From Chryseobacterium indologenes (GTDB taxonomy: Bacteria > Bacteroidota > Bacteroidia > Flavobacteriales > Weeksellaceae): a DNA stretch of 64,000 bases. The translations under genes and the position numbers were made by a program. The stretch spans positions 1 through 64,000 of the forward strand of contig NZ_LJOD01000015.1 of assembly GCF_001295265.1 (NCBI RefSeq), written 5' to 3'. Positions 6,839-15,194 of the stretch are shown in pieces. The number at the start of each line of letters is the position of its first letter. Position 1 is the stretch's first letter. Below the pieces are notes generated by a model. The model was not told the origin of the DNA. It made no database searches and saw only the letters and a list, made by a program, of their open reading frames with translations.

Positions 6839-8632
6839 TCAGTTAGAATTAAAAAATTCCCAAATCATTTTTGCTTTGCTTTTCCCCAGAATTTCTTCCA
6901 GAGTTTCCAGGCTTGATTCTTTGATTCGTTTTACTGATTTCAGCCTTGAAAGAAGAAGTTCAATGGTTTTCTCACCCACGCCAGGAATTTCTTCCAGCTC
7001 AGATTTTATTGTGGAATTTTTTCTTCGTGTTCTATGGTGTTTTACCCCAAAACGGTGAGCTTCATCACGAACCCTCTGCAAAATTTTCAGCGTTTCAGAT
7101 TTTTTATCCAGATATAAAGGTATAGGATCTTCAGGAAAGAAAATCTCTTCAAGCCTTTTAGCAATCCCAACAATGGTAATCTTCCCGTAAAGGCCTAATA
7201 GCCTCAAACTTTTCACTGCAGAAGAAAGCTGGCCTTTCCCACCGTCGATAAGAATCAGCTGTGGGAGGCTTTCCCCTTCATCCAGCATTCTTTTGTAGCG
7301 GCGGTAGATCACTTCTTCCATCGTAGCGAAATCATTGGGCCCTTCTACCGTTTTGGGATGAAAGATTCTGTAATCTGCTTTGCTTGGTCTGCCATCTTTA
7401 AAAACCACACAGGCTGAAACAGGATTTGTTCCCTGAATATTGGAGTTGTCAAATCCTTCAATATGTCTTGGTTCAACAGGCATTCTCAACAACTTCTGCA
7501 TTTCAGCCATAATTCTGTTCGTATGCCTTTCCGGATCTACAATTTGTACCTGCTTCAGTTTTTCCAGGCGGTATTCTTTAGCATTCTTTTCAGAAAGCTC
7601 TACAATTCTTTTTTTATCTCCAACTTTTGGAACAATAAGCTTCACATTCGGAATCTCAACAGACAGGTGAAAGGGAAGCAATACCTCCTTAGAGTCAGAA
7701 CCAAACTTCTGGCGGATCTCAATCAGGGCTTCTTCCAGAATATCTTCATCTGTTTCCTCAATAATTTTCTTGATTTCTGTTGTAAAACTCTGGATGATAT
7801 TTCCGTTTCTGATCTTAAAGAAATTTACGTAGGCTGCCGTTTCATCACTGGTCATTCCGAAAACATCCACGTCATCAATATTCGGATTGACTACTGTATT
7901 TTTTGCCTGATAATCCTCAAGAATATCCAGCCTTTCCTTAATAATCTGGGCTTCCTCAAATTTTAGATCAGTTGCCAGTTTCATCATCTGGTTAACCAGA
8001 TAGTCTTTCGCCTTCCGGAAATCCCCTTTGATAATATCGCGGATGGCATCAATCTTTTCATCATATTCCTCTTTACTTTCAAGATCTTCACAAGGACCTT
8101 CACAGTTTTTAATGTGATATTCCAGACATACCTTATATTTTCCCTCAGCAATTTTGGCGGGAGAAAGATTCAGGTTACAGGTTCTGAGCTTATAAATATG
8201 TTTAATGGTGTCCAGTAAAATCTTTGCAGGGCGCACCTTCGCATAAGGGCCGAAATATTCCGAACCATCTTTAATGATATTCCGGGTCAGAAAAATTCTT
8301 GGAAAATCTTCATTCTTGATACAGATCCAGGGATACGTTTTATCATCCTTCAACATGACGTTATAAAAAGGCTTATGTTCCTTGATCAGGTTGTTTTCCA
8401 GTAAAAGAGCATCATACTCGCTGTTAACGATAGTCGTCTCCAGACGGACGATCTTCCCCACCATGATTTTGATGCGGTAGCCGGACAAATTCTTGTTGAA
8501 GTAGGAGAGAACCCTCTTCTTCAGGTTTTTGGCCTTTCCTACATACAGCAGCTGATCGTTTTTGTCGTAATAACGATAAACGCCGGGTTCTGAGGGTAAA
8601 GTTTTGAGCTGTAATTCTAAAGAAGGATTCAT
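6839..8632 (-). CDS. uvrC: UvrABC excinuclease subunit C
   Basis: This is the nuclease subunit of nucleotide excision repair, which cuts both sides of a lesion delivered by UvrA and UvrB. The order of domains is standard for about 600 residues: N-terminal GIY-YIG nuclease (GVYRYY...LLYVGKAKNLKKRV, about residues 17-41), the four-cysteine segment near 150-180 (CNL...CLEYHIKNCEGPC), a UVR motif near 205-235, the RNase H-like second nuclease with GFDNSNIQG and LILIDGGKGQL, and C-terminal helix-hairpin-helix repeats (LEEIPGVGEKTIELLL). The ATG at 8632 is the only good start. A TAATTTTG -7 box ends five bases before it, so the message may be nearly leaderless. Confidence 0.98.
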   Translation of the reverse strand: MNPSLELQLKTLPSEPGVYRYYDKNDQLLYVGKAKNLKKRVLSYFNKNLSGYRIKIMVGKIVRLETTIVNSEYDALLLENNLIKEHKPFYNVMLKDDKTYPWICIKNEDFPRIFLTRNIIKDGSEYFGPYAKVRPAKILLDTIKHIYKLRTCNLNLSPAKIAEGKYKVCLEYHIKNCEGPCEDLESKEEYDEKIDAIRDIIKGDFRKAKDYLVNQMMKLATDLKFEEAQIIKERLDILEDYQAKNTVVNPNIDDVDVFGMTSDETAAYVNFFKIRNGNIIQSFTTEIKKIIEETDEDILEEALIEIRQKFGSDSKEVLLPFHLSVEIPNVKLIVPKVGDKKRIVELSEKNAKEYRLEKLKQVQIVDPERHTNRIMAEMQKLLRMPVEPRHIEGFDNSNIQGTNPVSACVVFKDGRPSKADYRIFHPKTVEGPNDFATMEEVIYRRYKRMLDEGESLPQLILIDGGKGQLSSAVKSLRLLGLYGKITIVGIAKRLEEIFFPEDPIPLYLDKKSETLKILQRVRDEAHRFGVKHHRTRRKNSTIKSELEEIPGVGEKTIELLLSRLKSVKRIKESSLETLEEILGKSKAKMIWEFFNSN

Positions 8633-8636
8633 ATAA

Positions 8637-8644
8637 CAAAATTA
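8637..8644 (-). promoter_or_regulatory. -7 box of uvrC abutting the start codon
   Basis: Read on the minus strand this is TAATTTTG, a full TAnnTTTG match. Only four bases separate it from the uvrC ATG, so transcription would begin at or next to the start codon. Confidence 0.55.
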
Positions 8645-8671
8645 CGGAATCATTCCGGGATTTAAAAGAAC

Positions 8672-8700
8672 AAAAAACTGCAGGGTATTTCTGCAGTTTT
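8672..8700 (-). terminator. terminator of the 8719-9480 gene
   Basis: AAAACTGCAG (8674-8683) and CTGCAGTTTT (8691-8700) form a perfect 10-bp stem. On the minus strand it is followed by a T-run, so it ends the secreted-protein gene and insulates uvrC. Confidence 0.85.
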
Positions 8701-8718
8701 CATCCTTGGTTTTGAAAT

Positions 8719-9480
8719 TTATCCGTTGCTCAGATGGGTATATTCGCTTACCAGAAAACTGAAATGGTCCCATTCAACAGATTTTTTCGGATATTTTTTC
8801 ATAAATTCAGCATTGTCCCCGAAAAGAAAGTCGTAATGGTCCTCAAAATCATCCTTATGAAGCCACATTACCTTGTCTCCTTTTTTTACATAATAGGATT
8901 TGATGACCCCGCCGCCAAGCTGTGGAGAACCCATCACTGAAAAGCCTGCCGTTTCTTTAGCTCTGGGATCATGATATACAGAAATAATATCACTGAATTC
9001 AGGATTAATCAGCTGCATCAGGAATTCCTTGTCATCTTTCTTATTCTTCAGGGAAACAGTCTGATTCACAAAATGTATTCTGTCTCCGGTTGTATTCTTA
9101 GTTAGTTTCTTAGTGCCGAAATTTCGGATATTTCCCATGTATTTAGCTACTTTAGCTATTTTTTCAGCGTTGCTGGGATAAACGTACATTTCGCTGATCT
9201 GATCTGCATTGAAATTACTGCTTTTTTTAGTAATGCTGTCTTTGATGGAAACTTCATAAATCTGTCCTTTTTTGGTCTCAATTCTGCCGCAGAACCCTTT
9301 ATGGGTAGTTCCGTCTTTTAAAATGAGCGTAGATGTTTTCTTGGGAGAAGGGGCATTAAAACCTTCGTTGAAAAGGTATGTCTCCATTTTTTTGATCTCC
9401 TCTTTAGAATACTTTACTTTTTGGGCAAATGTGGCTGTACCTGTCAGGCATAAAGCCAGGAGCAGAATTTTAAATTTCAT
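8719..9480 (-). CDS. secreted protein of unknown function
   Basis: This 253-residue protein has a signal peptide (MKFKILLLALCLTGTATFAQ). The mature part begins with a charged helix (KYSKEEIKKMETYLF), then a beta-strand module with STLILKDGTTHKGF and KKGQIYEVSIKD, which resembles an SH3-like or small barrel fold of a type frequent in Bacteroidetes periplasmic proteins. The C-terminal half has GGGVIKSYYVKKGDKVMWL and a final HFSFLVSEYTHLSNG. No family name can be assigned. It is a single-gene unit with its own terminator, and is divergent from hutH. Confidence 0.75.
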   Translation of the reverse strand: MKFKILLLALCLTGTATFAQKVKYSKEEIKKMETYLFNEGFNAPSPKKTSTLILKDGTTHKGFCGRIETKKGQIYEVSIKDSITKKSSNFNADQISEMYVYPSNAEKIAKVAKYMGNIRNFGTKKLTKNTTGDRIHFVNQTVSLKNKKDDKEFLMQLINPEFSDIISVYHDPRAKETAGFSVMGSPQLGGGVIKSYYVKKGDKVMWLHKDDFEDHYDFLFGDNAEFMKKYPKKSVEWDHFSFLVSEYTHLSNG

Positions 9481-9608
9481 AGGTTATTATTTTTATTCGG
9501 CGGTAAAAATAGCAAATTAAATGACTTATCTTCATGAAAATCTAAGACCTTGAAATTTAGCTTTTCCAATTATTGTTAAATGCGTAATTTTAAGGAAATT
9601 TTTTAGAA

Positions 9609-11099
9609 ATGATATACGGTGTAGATGTTTTCACTTTCCATGATGTTCTGGAAATATGTAAAAAACCTAATAAAGCTAAGCTGAATAAAGCAGCAAAAGA
9701 ACAGATATTAAAATCTCAGAAAAACGTTCAGAAAATTGTAGAGTCAGATCAGTGTGTATACGGAATCAACACTGGTTTCGGACCACTTTGTGATACGAAA
9801 ATTTCAGCAGATGAAACTGCTCAGCTGCAGTATAACCTGATTATCTCTCACGCAGTAGGAGTAGGAAAACCAATAGAAAAGGAATATTCCAAGATCATGA
9901 TGATCGCGAAAGTTCATGCGCTGTCTAAAGGATTTTCCGGAGTTTCTCTGGAGGTCATTGAAAGAATGATTCTGATGCTCGAAAAGGATATTATTCCGGT
10001 AGTTCCTGAACAGGGATCGGTAGGAGCATCCGGAGACCTTGCCCCTCTTGCTCACCTGGTGCTGCCTTTATTAGGACTTGGACAGGTTTGGGAAGGAGAT
10101 AAAGTTTCAGATACCATGGAAGTTTTAGAAAAGCACGGATTAGATCCATTGGTTTTAGGCCCAAAGGAAGGACTGGGACTGATCAATGGGACACAGTTTA
10201 TCCTGGCGCATGCGATTAAAGGACTTGAAAAATTTGAGTACCTATTAAACCTTGCCGATATGACAGCTGCCATGAGTATTGAAGCGTACAGAGGTTCTGC
10301 CAGCCCGTTTAAAAAAGAACTTCACGACATAAGACCTTTCGAGGGAAGTAAAAAAGTAGCTGCAAGAATGCTTAAATTCCTGAAAGGTTCTGAAAATATG
10401 AAGGCTCATGAAGACTGCGAAAGAGTTCAGGATCCTTATTCCATGAGATGTGTGCCACAGGTTCACGGAGCCAGCAGAAATGCATTTGAACATCTTAAGA
10501 ATATGGCCGAAACAGAGCTGAACTCAGTCACCGATAATCCAATTGTGTTAAGTGCCGAAGAGTCTATTTCAGGAGGGAACTTCCATGGGCAGCTGATGGC
10601 ATTGCCTCTGGATTATGCAACTCTTGCTGCGGCTGAACTAGGAAATATTTCAGACAGAAGAAGCTATCTGTTATTGGAAGGGAAATACGGGCTTCCGAGA
10701 CTGCTTACCGAAAGCTCAGGCTTAAACTCAGGATTTATGATTCCGCAATATACTTCCGCTGCTTTGGTTACAGAAAATAAAACCCTTTGTTTCCCCGCTT
10801 CCGCAGATTCTATTCCGACAAGTTTAGGACAGGAAGACCATGTGTCAATGGGAAGTATTTCAGGAAGAAAATTCAATCAGGTTCTTGGAAATCTGGTGAA
10901 TATCCTGGCTGTAGAATTAATGTTTGCTGCACAAGGCCTGGAATTCCGGAGACCTTCCAAATGCTCAAAAATTATTGAAGAAAACTTTGCTGTTCTGCGT
11001 TCTAAAGTTAAAAAACTTGAAGATGACAGGCTGATCGGACAGGATATGCTGGCCATAGCAGAGCTCATCAATGAAAGAAAATTTATTGTTGAAGTTTAA
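9609..11099 (+). CDS. hutH: histidine ammonia-lyase
   Basis: This 496-residue enzyme removes ammonia from L-histidine to give urocanate, the first step of histidine breakdown. The MIO cofactor site is clear: GSVGASGDLAPLAH holds the Ala-Ser-Gly triad that cyclises. Other family signatures are YGINTGFG near residue 55, NGTQF, QDPYSMRC, and GGNFHGQ followed by SSGLNSGFM. Length is normal. The usual partners hutU, hutI and hutG are not adjacent, so the pathway must be completed elsewhere, or the enzyme has a separate role. A DUF2059 gene starts four bases after the stop. A TAATTTTA -7-like box at 9585-9592 lies 16 bases before the ATG. Confidence 0.96.
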   Translation: MIYGVDVFTFHDVLEICKKPNKAKLNKAAKEQILKSQKNVQKIVESDQCVYGINTGFGPLCDTKISADETAQLQYNLIISHAVGVGKPIEKEYSKIMMIAKVHALSKGFSGVSLEVIERMILMLEKDIIPVVPEQGSVGASGDLAPLAHLVLPLLGLGQVWEGDKVSDTMEVLEKHGLDPLVLGPKEGLGLINGTQFILAHAIKGLEKFEYLLNLADMTAAMSIEAYRGSASPFKKELHDIRPFEGSKKVAARMLKFLKGSENMKAHEDCERVQDPYSMRCVPQVHGASRNAFEHLKNMAETELNSVTDNPIVLSAEESISGGNFHGQLMALPLDYATLAAAELGNISDRRSYLLLEGKYGLPRLLTESSGLNSGFMIPQYTSAALVTENKTLCFPASADSIPTSLGQEDHVSMGSISGRKFNQVLGNLVNILAVELMFAAQGLEFRRPSKCSKIIEENFAVLRSKVKKLEDDRLIGQDMLAIAELINERKFIVEV

Positions 11100-11103
11100 T
11101 TCT

Positions 11104-11565
11104 ATGAAAAAAATAATAACCGTTTTAAGTCTTTTCATAGGAACATTGGTATTTTCTCAGGCTTCAGAAGCGAAGATCAGGGAATTTATAAAAATTACCG
11201 GTGCTGATAAACTTGCCATTTCCTCTATGCAGACCTATATGGATCAGTTTAAAAAAAGCGCACCCAATATTCCTGATGAATTCTGGGATGAGTTTGCCAA
11301 AGAATTTACTGCCGATAAAATGATACAGCTGTATGTTCCAATATATGCCAAATATTATACAGAATCAGACATTGACGAGATGATCAGGTTCTACAAATCT
11401 CCTGTAGGGCAGAAAACCATTTCCGTGATGCCATCCATCTTACAGGAAAGCATGGAAGCAGGCGGAAAAATGGGCAGAGAAGTTGCAGAAAGAGTTATGG
11501 AAAAACTTGACGGAGAAAAAAGCTATACAAGCCCGCCACCTCCGGCAGGCTCTAAAAAGAAATAA
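11104..11565 (+). CDS. DUF2059 secreted protein
   Basis: This 153-residue protein has a signal peptide (MKKIITVLSLFIGTLVFSQ), followed by the helical DUF2059 domain. Its signature is the second half, with YAKYYTESDIDEMIRFYKSP and GQKTISVMPSILQESM. The tail is Ser/Pro/Lys-rich (SPPPPAGSKKK). The function of DUF2059 is unknown. A longer reading from 11071 would overlap hutH and hide the leader, so 11104 is chosen. The four-base gap to hutH implies co-transcription. A hairpin terminator follows at 11571-11600. Confidence 0.88.
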   Translation: MKKIITVLSLFIGTLVFSQASEAKIREFIKITGADKLAISSMQTYMDQFKKSAPNIPDEFWDEFAKEFTADKMIQLYVPIYAKYYTESDIDEMIRFYKSPVGQKTISVMPSILQESMEAGGKMGREVAERVMEKLDGEKSYTSPPPPAGSKKK

Positions 11566-11570
11566 AATTC

Positions 11571-11602
11571 AGGCTTCCTCATATGGGGAAGCTTTTATAT
11601 TT
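11571..11602 (+). terminator. terminator of the hutH-DUF2059 operon
   Basis: GCTTCC (11573-11578) and GGAAGC (11587-11592) form the stem, followed by TTTTATATTT. The stem is short but well placed six bases after the stop codon. Confidence 0.65.
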
Positions 11603-11626
11603 AATACAATAAATTTTTAACATTTT

Positions 11627-12076
11627 ATGATGAACATTAAAAGAACAGATTCCTCTGAAACAGATTTTCAGAATTTAGTCAAATGTCTTGATGCGGATCT
11701 TGCTGTTCGTAACGGGGATGATCATGGATTTTTTGATCAGTTTAACAAAATTGATATGATCAGGAACTGTCTGGTTGCTTATATAGACGGAACCCCGGCA
11801 GCCTGCGGAGCATTCAAGCAAATTTCTGATGAAACCGTAGAGATCAAAAGAATGTATACCAGTCCGGAATTCAGAAAAAGAGGCCTGGCTACAGCTCTTG
11901 TACAGGAGCTGGAAATCTGGGCGAAAGAATCAGGTTTTAAAAAAGCGGTTCTGGAGACTTCAGCGGAACAGAATGAAGCACTTTCCGTATATGAGAAAAG
12001 CGGGTTTTACAGGATTCCTAATTATGAGCCGTATGTAGGCATTGATAAAAGTGTGTGCTATGAAAAAGTATTGTAA
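11627..12076 (+). CDS. GNAT-family N-acetyltransferase
   Basis: This 149-residue protein has the full GNAT fold: a beta strand CLVAYIDGTPAACGAFK, then the acetyl-CoA pyrophosphate loop (FRKRGLATALVQEL, matching R-x-x-G-x-G/A at about residues 85-90), and the C-terminal AVLETSAEQNEALSVYEKSGF, in which YEKSGF is the usual end of motif B. It transfers an acetyl group from acetyl-CoA to an amine; the substrate is unknown. Two start codons are adjacent (11627 and 11630). It stands alone between two terminated units. Confidence 0.9.
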   Translation: MMNIKRTDSSETDFQNLVKCLDADLAVRNGDDHGFFDQFNKIDMIRNCLVAYIDGTPAACGAFKQISDETVEIKRMYTSPEFRKRGLATALVQELEIWAKESGFKKAVLETSAEQNEALSVYEKSGFYRIPNYEPYVGIDKSVCYEKVL

Positions 12077-12185
12077 ATAGCAGAAACGAATGAGATTAAT
12101 ATTCCTGTAATACTAATTTCATTTTCTATACATTTGTAATTCACTTTAAAGTGTTATATTAGGATTCAAATCAAAATATTACCCT

Positions 12186-13673
12186 ATGAAAAAAAGTGTG
12201 TTTTACCTTTTGCCTTTATTTTTTGTTCTAAACTCGTGTAATACGGATGAACTGCCGAGTGAAGGCTCAAAAATTGAAACCGTTCAGAAAGATCCTTTAA
12301 CGGCAAAACAGATCAATGAAGAAATCAAAAACTCCATTAAGAATACCGGAAGTTTTAATTGGAAAGATGCTTCTGATCATGTATTATGGAGTGCTGTTTT
12401 TCGTGGAAACAAAATGGTTTCTATCGGTTTCGGAACTTCAGAAGAAGATTTCGACAGAGGTCTTTCTGCGAATAGCAGAGAAATGGAAGATGAGATTTTA
12501 AATGTCATCAGAAAGTCAGAAGGAAAAGAAAGAGGAAATGCTTTGATTTCTTCAGACAAATATCTCAATCAGATTGATGTTCTGATTGAAAAGGAGGAAA
12601 CCCTAACCGCCCTCCGCCAGATGAAAACAATACGGTATGTAGAGCCCGGCGATTATCGGTATTTTGACTATGAAACCGATACCGCAGCAAAATCCAGCGG
12701 ATCATCATCAGGATGCGGATTTGAATCTACTGCCCTGAACGCTGCAGATTACACGTCTACTACACCTAACGCAAAAATCCCATGGGCATTTACTAAGCAT
12801 AATATTCCGGGTGCATGGAATTATAGTACAGGTGCGGGAATTACAATAGGCCTTGTTGATACAGGAGTTTCATCACAGCAAAGCCTTTTAGGAAGCAGTT
12901 TCAACAGTGGAGCTTCATCCGGAAGAACCATTACAAAAAATGGAGTTTATGTGAACGGATCCAGTACGGACGGACCTAACGATCAGTGCGGGCACGGAAC
13001 AAAAATGGCTTCAGTAATGGCTGCGCCAAAGAATAATGCTGGACTTCCTGTAGGAGTTGCTTATAATGCCAATCTTATTTCCTATCGTGCCGCTGCTAAT
13101 GTTTTGCTGGACACCTCCAGTGAACAGAACGGCGTAAAAACAGCATTTACTGAACTGGCCAATAATACCAGCGTAAAAATCATTTCCATGTCAATGGGGC
13201 ACATCTTTTCAGTAGGAAAAATTGAAGATGGAGTGAAATATGCTTATTCCAAAGGGAAACTTATCTTCTGTGCAGGCGGAACTTCTACCAGCTTTACCAA
13301 TTTTGTGGGCGTTATTTTCCCGGCAAGCATGTCCGAAGTACAGGCTGTGACAGGAGTGAAGGAAGGGACTTCCAACCAGAAATGTGATGTCTGCCATTCC
13401 GGAAGCCAGATTGATTTTACCTTCCAGATGGAAAGGGCTTCAGGGAATACCGTTCCTGTTCTGAGCTATTACAACGCACAGGCAGATTACGTAGGAGGAT
13501 CTTCCGTTGCTACAGCGGCTACAGCAGGAATTGCAGCATTGGTATGGTCTAAAAACCCTTCATGGACAAGAGAACAGGTTCTGAATAAGATGAGACAGTC
13601 TGCAACCTATTATCCTTCCGTAAATTCCAGTTACGGATATGGAAATATCAATGTTTTACAGGCTGTACAATAA
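12186..13673 (+). CDS. S8 (subtilisin-like) serine peptidase, lipoprotein
   Basis: This 495-residue protein has a lipoprotein signal with lipobox LNSC (Cys18), so it is anchored to a membrane facing the periplasm or surface. Residues about 30-165 are a propeptide-like region. The S8 catalytic domain has the ordered triad Asp225 (GLVDTGV), His270 (CGHGTKMASVMA) and Ser440 (VGGSSVATAATAGIAALVW). The oxyanion-hole block, normally containing an Asn (AAGN), reads FCAGGTS, so that Asn seems replaced by Gly. It may still be an active protease or a weak one. No type IX sorting domain is visible at the C-terminus. It stands alone. Confidence 0.9.
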   Translation: MKKSVFYLLPLFFVLNSCNTDELPSEGSKIETVQKDPLTAKQINEEIKNSIKNTGSFNWKDASDHVLWSAVFRGNKMVSIGFGTSEEDFDRGLSANSREMEDEILNVIRKSEGKERGNALISSDKYLNQIDVLIEKEETLTALRQMKTIRYVEPGDYRYFDYETDTAAKSSGSSSGCGFESTALNAADYTSTTPNAKIPWAFTKHNIPGAWNYSTGAGITIGLVDTGVSSQQSLLGSSFNSGASSGRTITKNGVYVNGSSTDGPNDQCGHGTKMASVMAAPKNNAGLPVGVAYNANLISYRAAANVLLDTSSEQNGVKTAFTELANNTSVKIISMSMGHIFSVGKIEDGVKYAYSKGKLIFCAGGTSTSFTNFVGVIFPASMSEVQAVTGVKEGTSNQKCDVCHSGSQIDFTFQMERASGNTVPVLSYYNAQADYVGGSSVATAATAGIAALVWSKNPSWTREQVLNKMRQSATYYPSVNSSYGYGNINVLQAVQ

Positions 13674-13690
13674 TTTACGGACTCATAAAA

Positions 13691-13754
13691 CTTGAATCTG
13701 GGTTAAGGAAACTAATAAAGGCCGGAAGATGCAGGAAAGGAGACTGGAAGTTGC
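13691..13754 (+). repeat. dispersed intergenic repeat, copy A
   Basis: This stretch matches 55841-55908 in the same orientation. Both share GGGTTAAGGAAACT, an ATAAA(A)GGC block, a purine-rich GA stretch and CTGGAAGTT. The two copies sit in different gaps 42 kb apart, each about 90-150 bases before the 3' end of a minus-strand gene. No ORF is present. Confidence 0.7.
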
Positions 13755-13847
13755 TTTTAGTTTTAGTTATCGCTATTGAAAGCTACTGTAAAAACAGATC
13801 AATACTTATTATTGATGCCCTTCATAAATTTCCTCTTCCGTAAAATA

Positions 13848-13880
13848 AGAACCGCAGAGACGTTCTGCGGTTTTTTTATT
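13848..13880 (+). terminator. terminator between S8 peptidase and convergent gene
   Basis: AACCGCAG (13850-13857) and CTGCGGTT (13865-13872) form an 8-bp GC-rich stem followed by a T-run. It lies about 180 bases after the S8 stop, so the transcript probably includes repeat copy A. Confidence 0.8.
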
Positions 13881-13906
13881 GATAATGGATCAATCTTTAA
13901 CGTATT

Positions 13907-15076
13907 TTAATTTCCGGGTTTATAATCCAGTGGAAGCATATTTTCAATCTTATTCTTTGAAAAATCACCTTCATTGATCAGCAGATCGGGAGTGGTGATA
14001 TTTCCTTCTTTTGAAACTTCAAAGGTTTCGCCTTCAGGATGAAGATAAGAGGTAAGGGTAACCGGAAATTCACTTTTGATAAACTGCTTTCCTTTCAGCT
14101 CATAAAAGTATTTCTGATAGTTTATCTGCAGCATATCTTTAAAACTGAAGAAAACCTGTCCGTTCTCTCTTTTCACATAGTCTGTATCTGGAATCAGTGT
14201 TTTTACAATAGCGAGGGCATACGGTTTCTGGCTATTCTTTCTTTGCATAATATCACTGATGTTATCAGGGATTTTTAATGTTCCGGAAGGTTTAAACATT
14301 GCCCGGAAGTCTTTCAGGGTTTTAAGCTCTTCTTCATTAGGATATTGGGGATTGGGAACTTTTACAACATGGTTAACGACAAACCTGTCTTCAGAAATTT
14401 TATTCTCATAAATACTCCTGAAAAAATGAAGCATACTGCCGTCATAAGCATTCAGCCTGTTGAGTTTGATCTTATCCGTATTCCTGGTTTCTGTGAAGAA
14501 ACTCGTTCCGGTATAATTAATCATCCGGGTATTAAAATCTGCAGTGTAGGAGATCAGATTGTACCGGATCTCATAACCCAGATTTTTATTTTCAATAATC
14601 AGTGTTTTCGGTGCTTTTACCCTCAGCAGCTTGTTTTCTTTATCAAATGAAAACTTCAGGGTATTCTGATTTTTAATCTTTACATTTTCATGATCGCTTC
14701 CGATGAAAGTGTCAAGGAAATATTTGATGTATTTTTTGAACGCTTCCGCAGTATAAGGAACCAATCTGATCTCTTCAATTTCATGGGTCCTGGTGAGAAC
14801 CACTTTTAGACTCTTGTTCATAAGATCGGAAACAGGAGAAGTAAAAGTTTCATATTCTTCTTTCTGAAAAACCACATTACCGAGATTTCCTGCCGGAACT
14901 GAAAGACTGAAACTTCCATCATCTCTGGAAACAGTTCCTGTTTGGGTTCCGTCAATGTAAATATTGACTCCTGGGAGAAGTTCTCCTTTGTCACTCACAA
15001 CACTTCCCCGGACTGTTTGTGCAGTCAGCAGGTAAAGAGGAAGCAGCATTAAAAATAGAATTAGAGTTTTTTTCAT
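13907..15076 (-). CDS. carboxypeptidase-regulatory-like domain secreted protein
   Basis: This 389-residue protein has a signal peptide (MKKTLILFLMLLPLYLLTAQ) and then a CarboxypepD_reg-like beta-sandwich at about residues 21-92: VRGSVVSDKGELLPGVNIYIDGT, GTVSRDDGSFSLSVP. This module starts many TonB-dependent receptors, but no receptor barrel follows. The remaining 300 residues are beta-rich and resemble the proteins annotated as carboxypeptidase-like regulatory domain proteins in Bacteroidetes, of unknown function. It forms a single-gene unit. Confidence 0.82.
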   Translation of the reverse strand: MKKTLILFLMLLPLYLLTAQTVRGSVVSDKGELLPGVNIYIDGTQTGTVSRDDGSFSLSVPAGNLGNVVFQKEEYETFTSPVSDLMNKSLKVVLTRTHEIEEIRLVPYTAEAFKKYIKYFLDTFIGSDHENVKIKNQNTLKFSFDKENKLLRVKAPKTLIIENKNLGYEIRYNLISYTADFNTRMINYTGTSFFTETRNTDKIKLNRLNAYDGSMLHFFRSIYENKISEDRFVVNHVVKVPNPQYPNEEELKTLKDFRAMFKPSGTLKIPDNISDIMQRKNSQKPYALAIVKTLIPDTDYVKRENGQVFFSFKDMLQINYQKYFYELKGKQFIKSEFPVTLTSYLHPEGETFEVSKEGNITTPDLLINEGDFSKNKIENMLPLDYKPGN

Positions 15077-15194
15077 GGTAAAACAATATTACTAAATTTT
15101 TAGTGATAAAAAAATTACCAGTGAACAATACGTACTCAGCTTACAACTTCATAGGATCTTAATAGTTCAAATAAAACTGAACCAGATACTCTAT

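Noticed and set aside
8424..8639. 71-codon minus-strand ORF at the uvrC start
   Set aside because: It overlaps the conserved GIY-YIG region of uvrC in another frame and has no family features.
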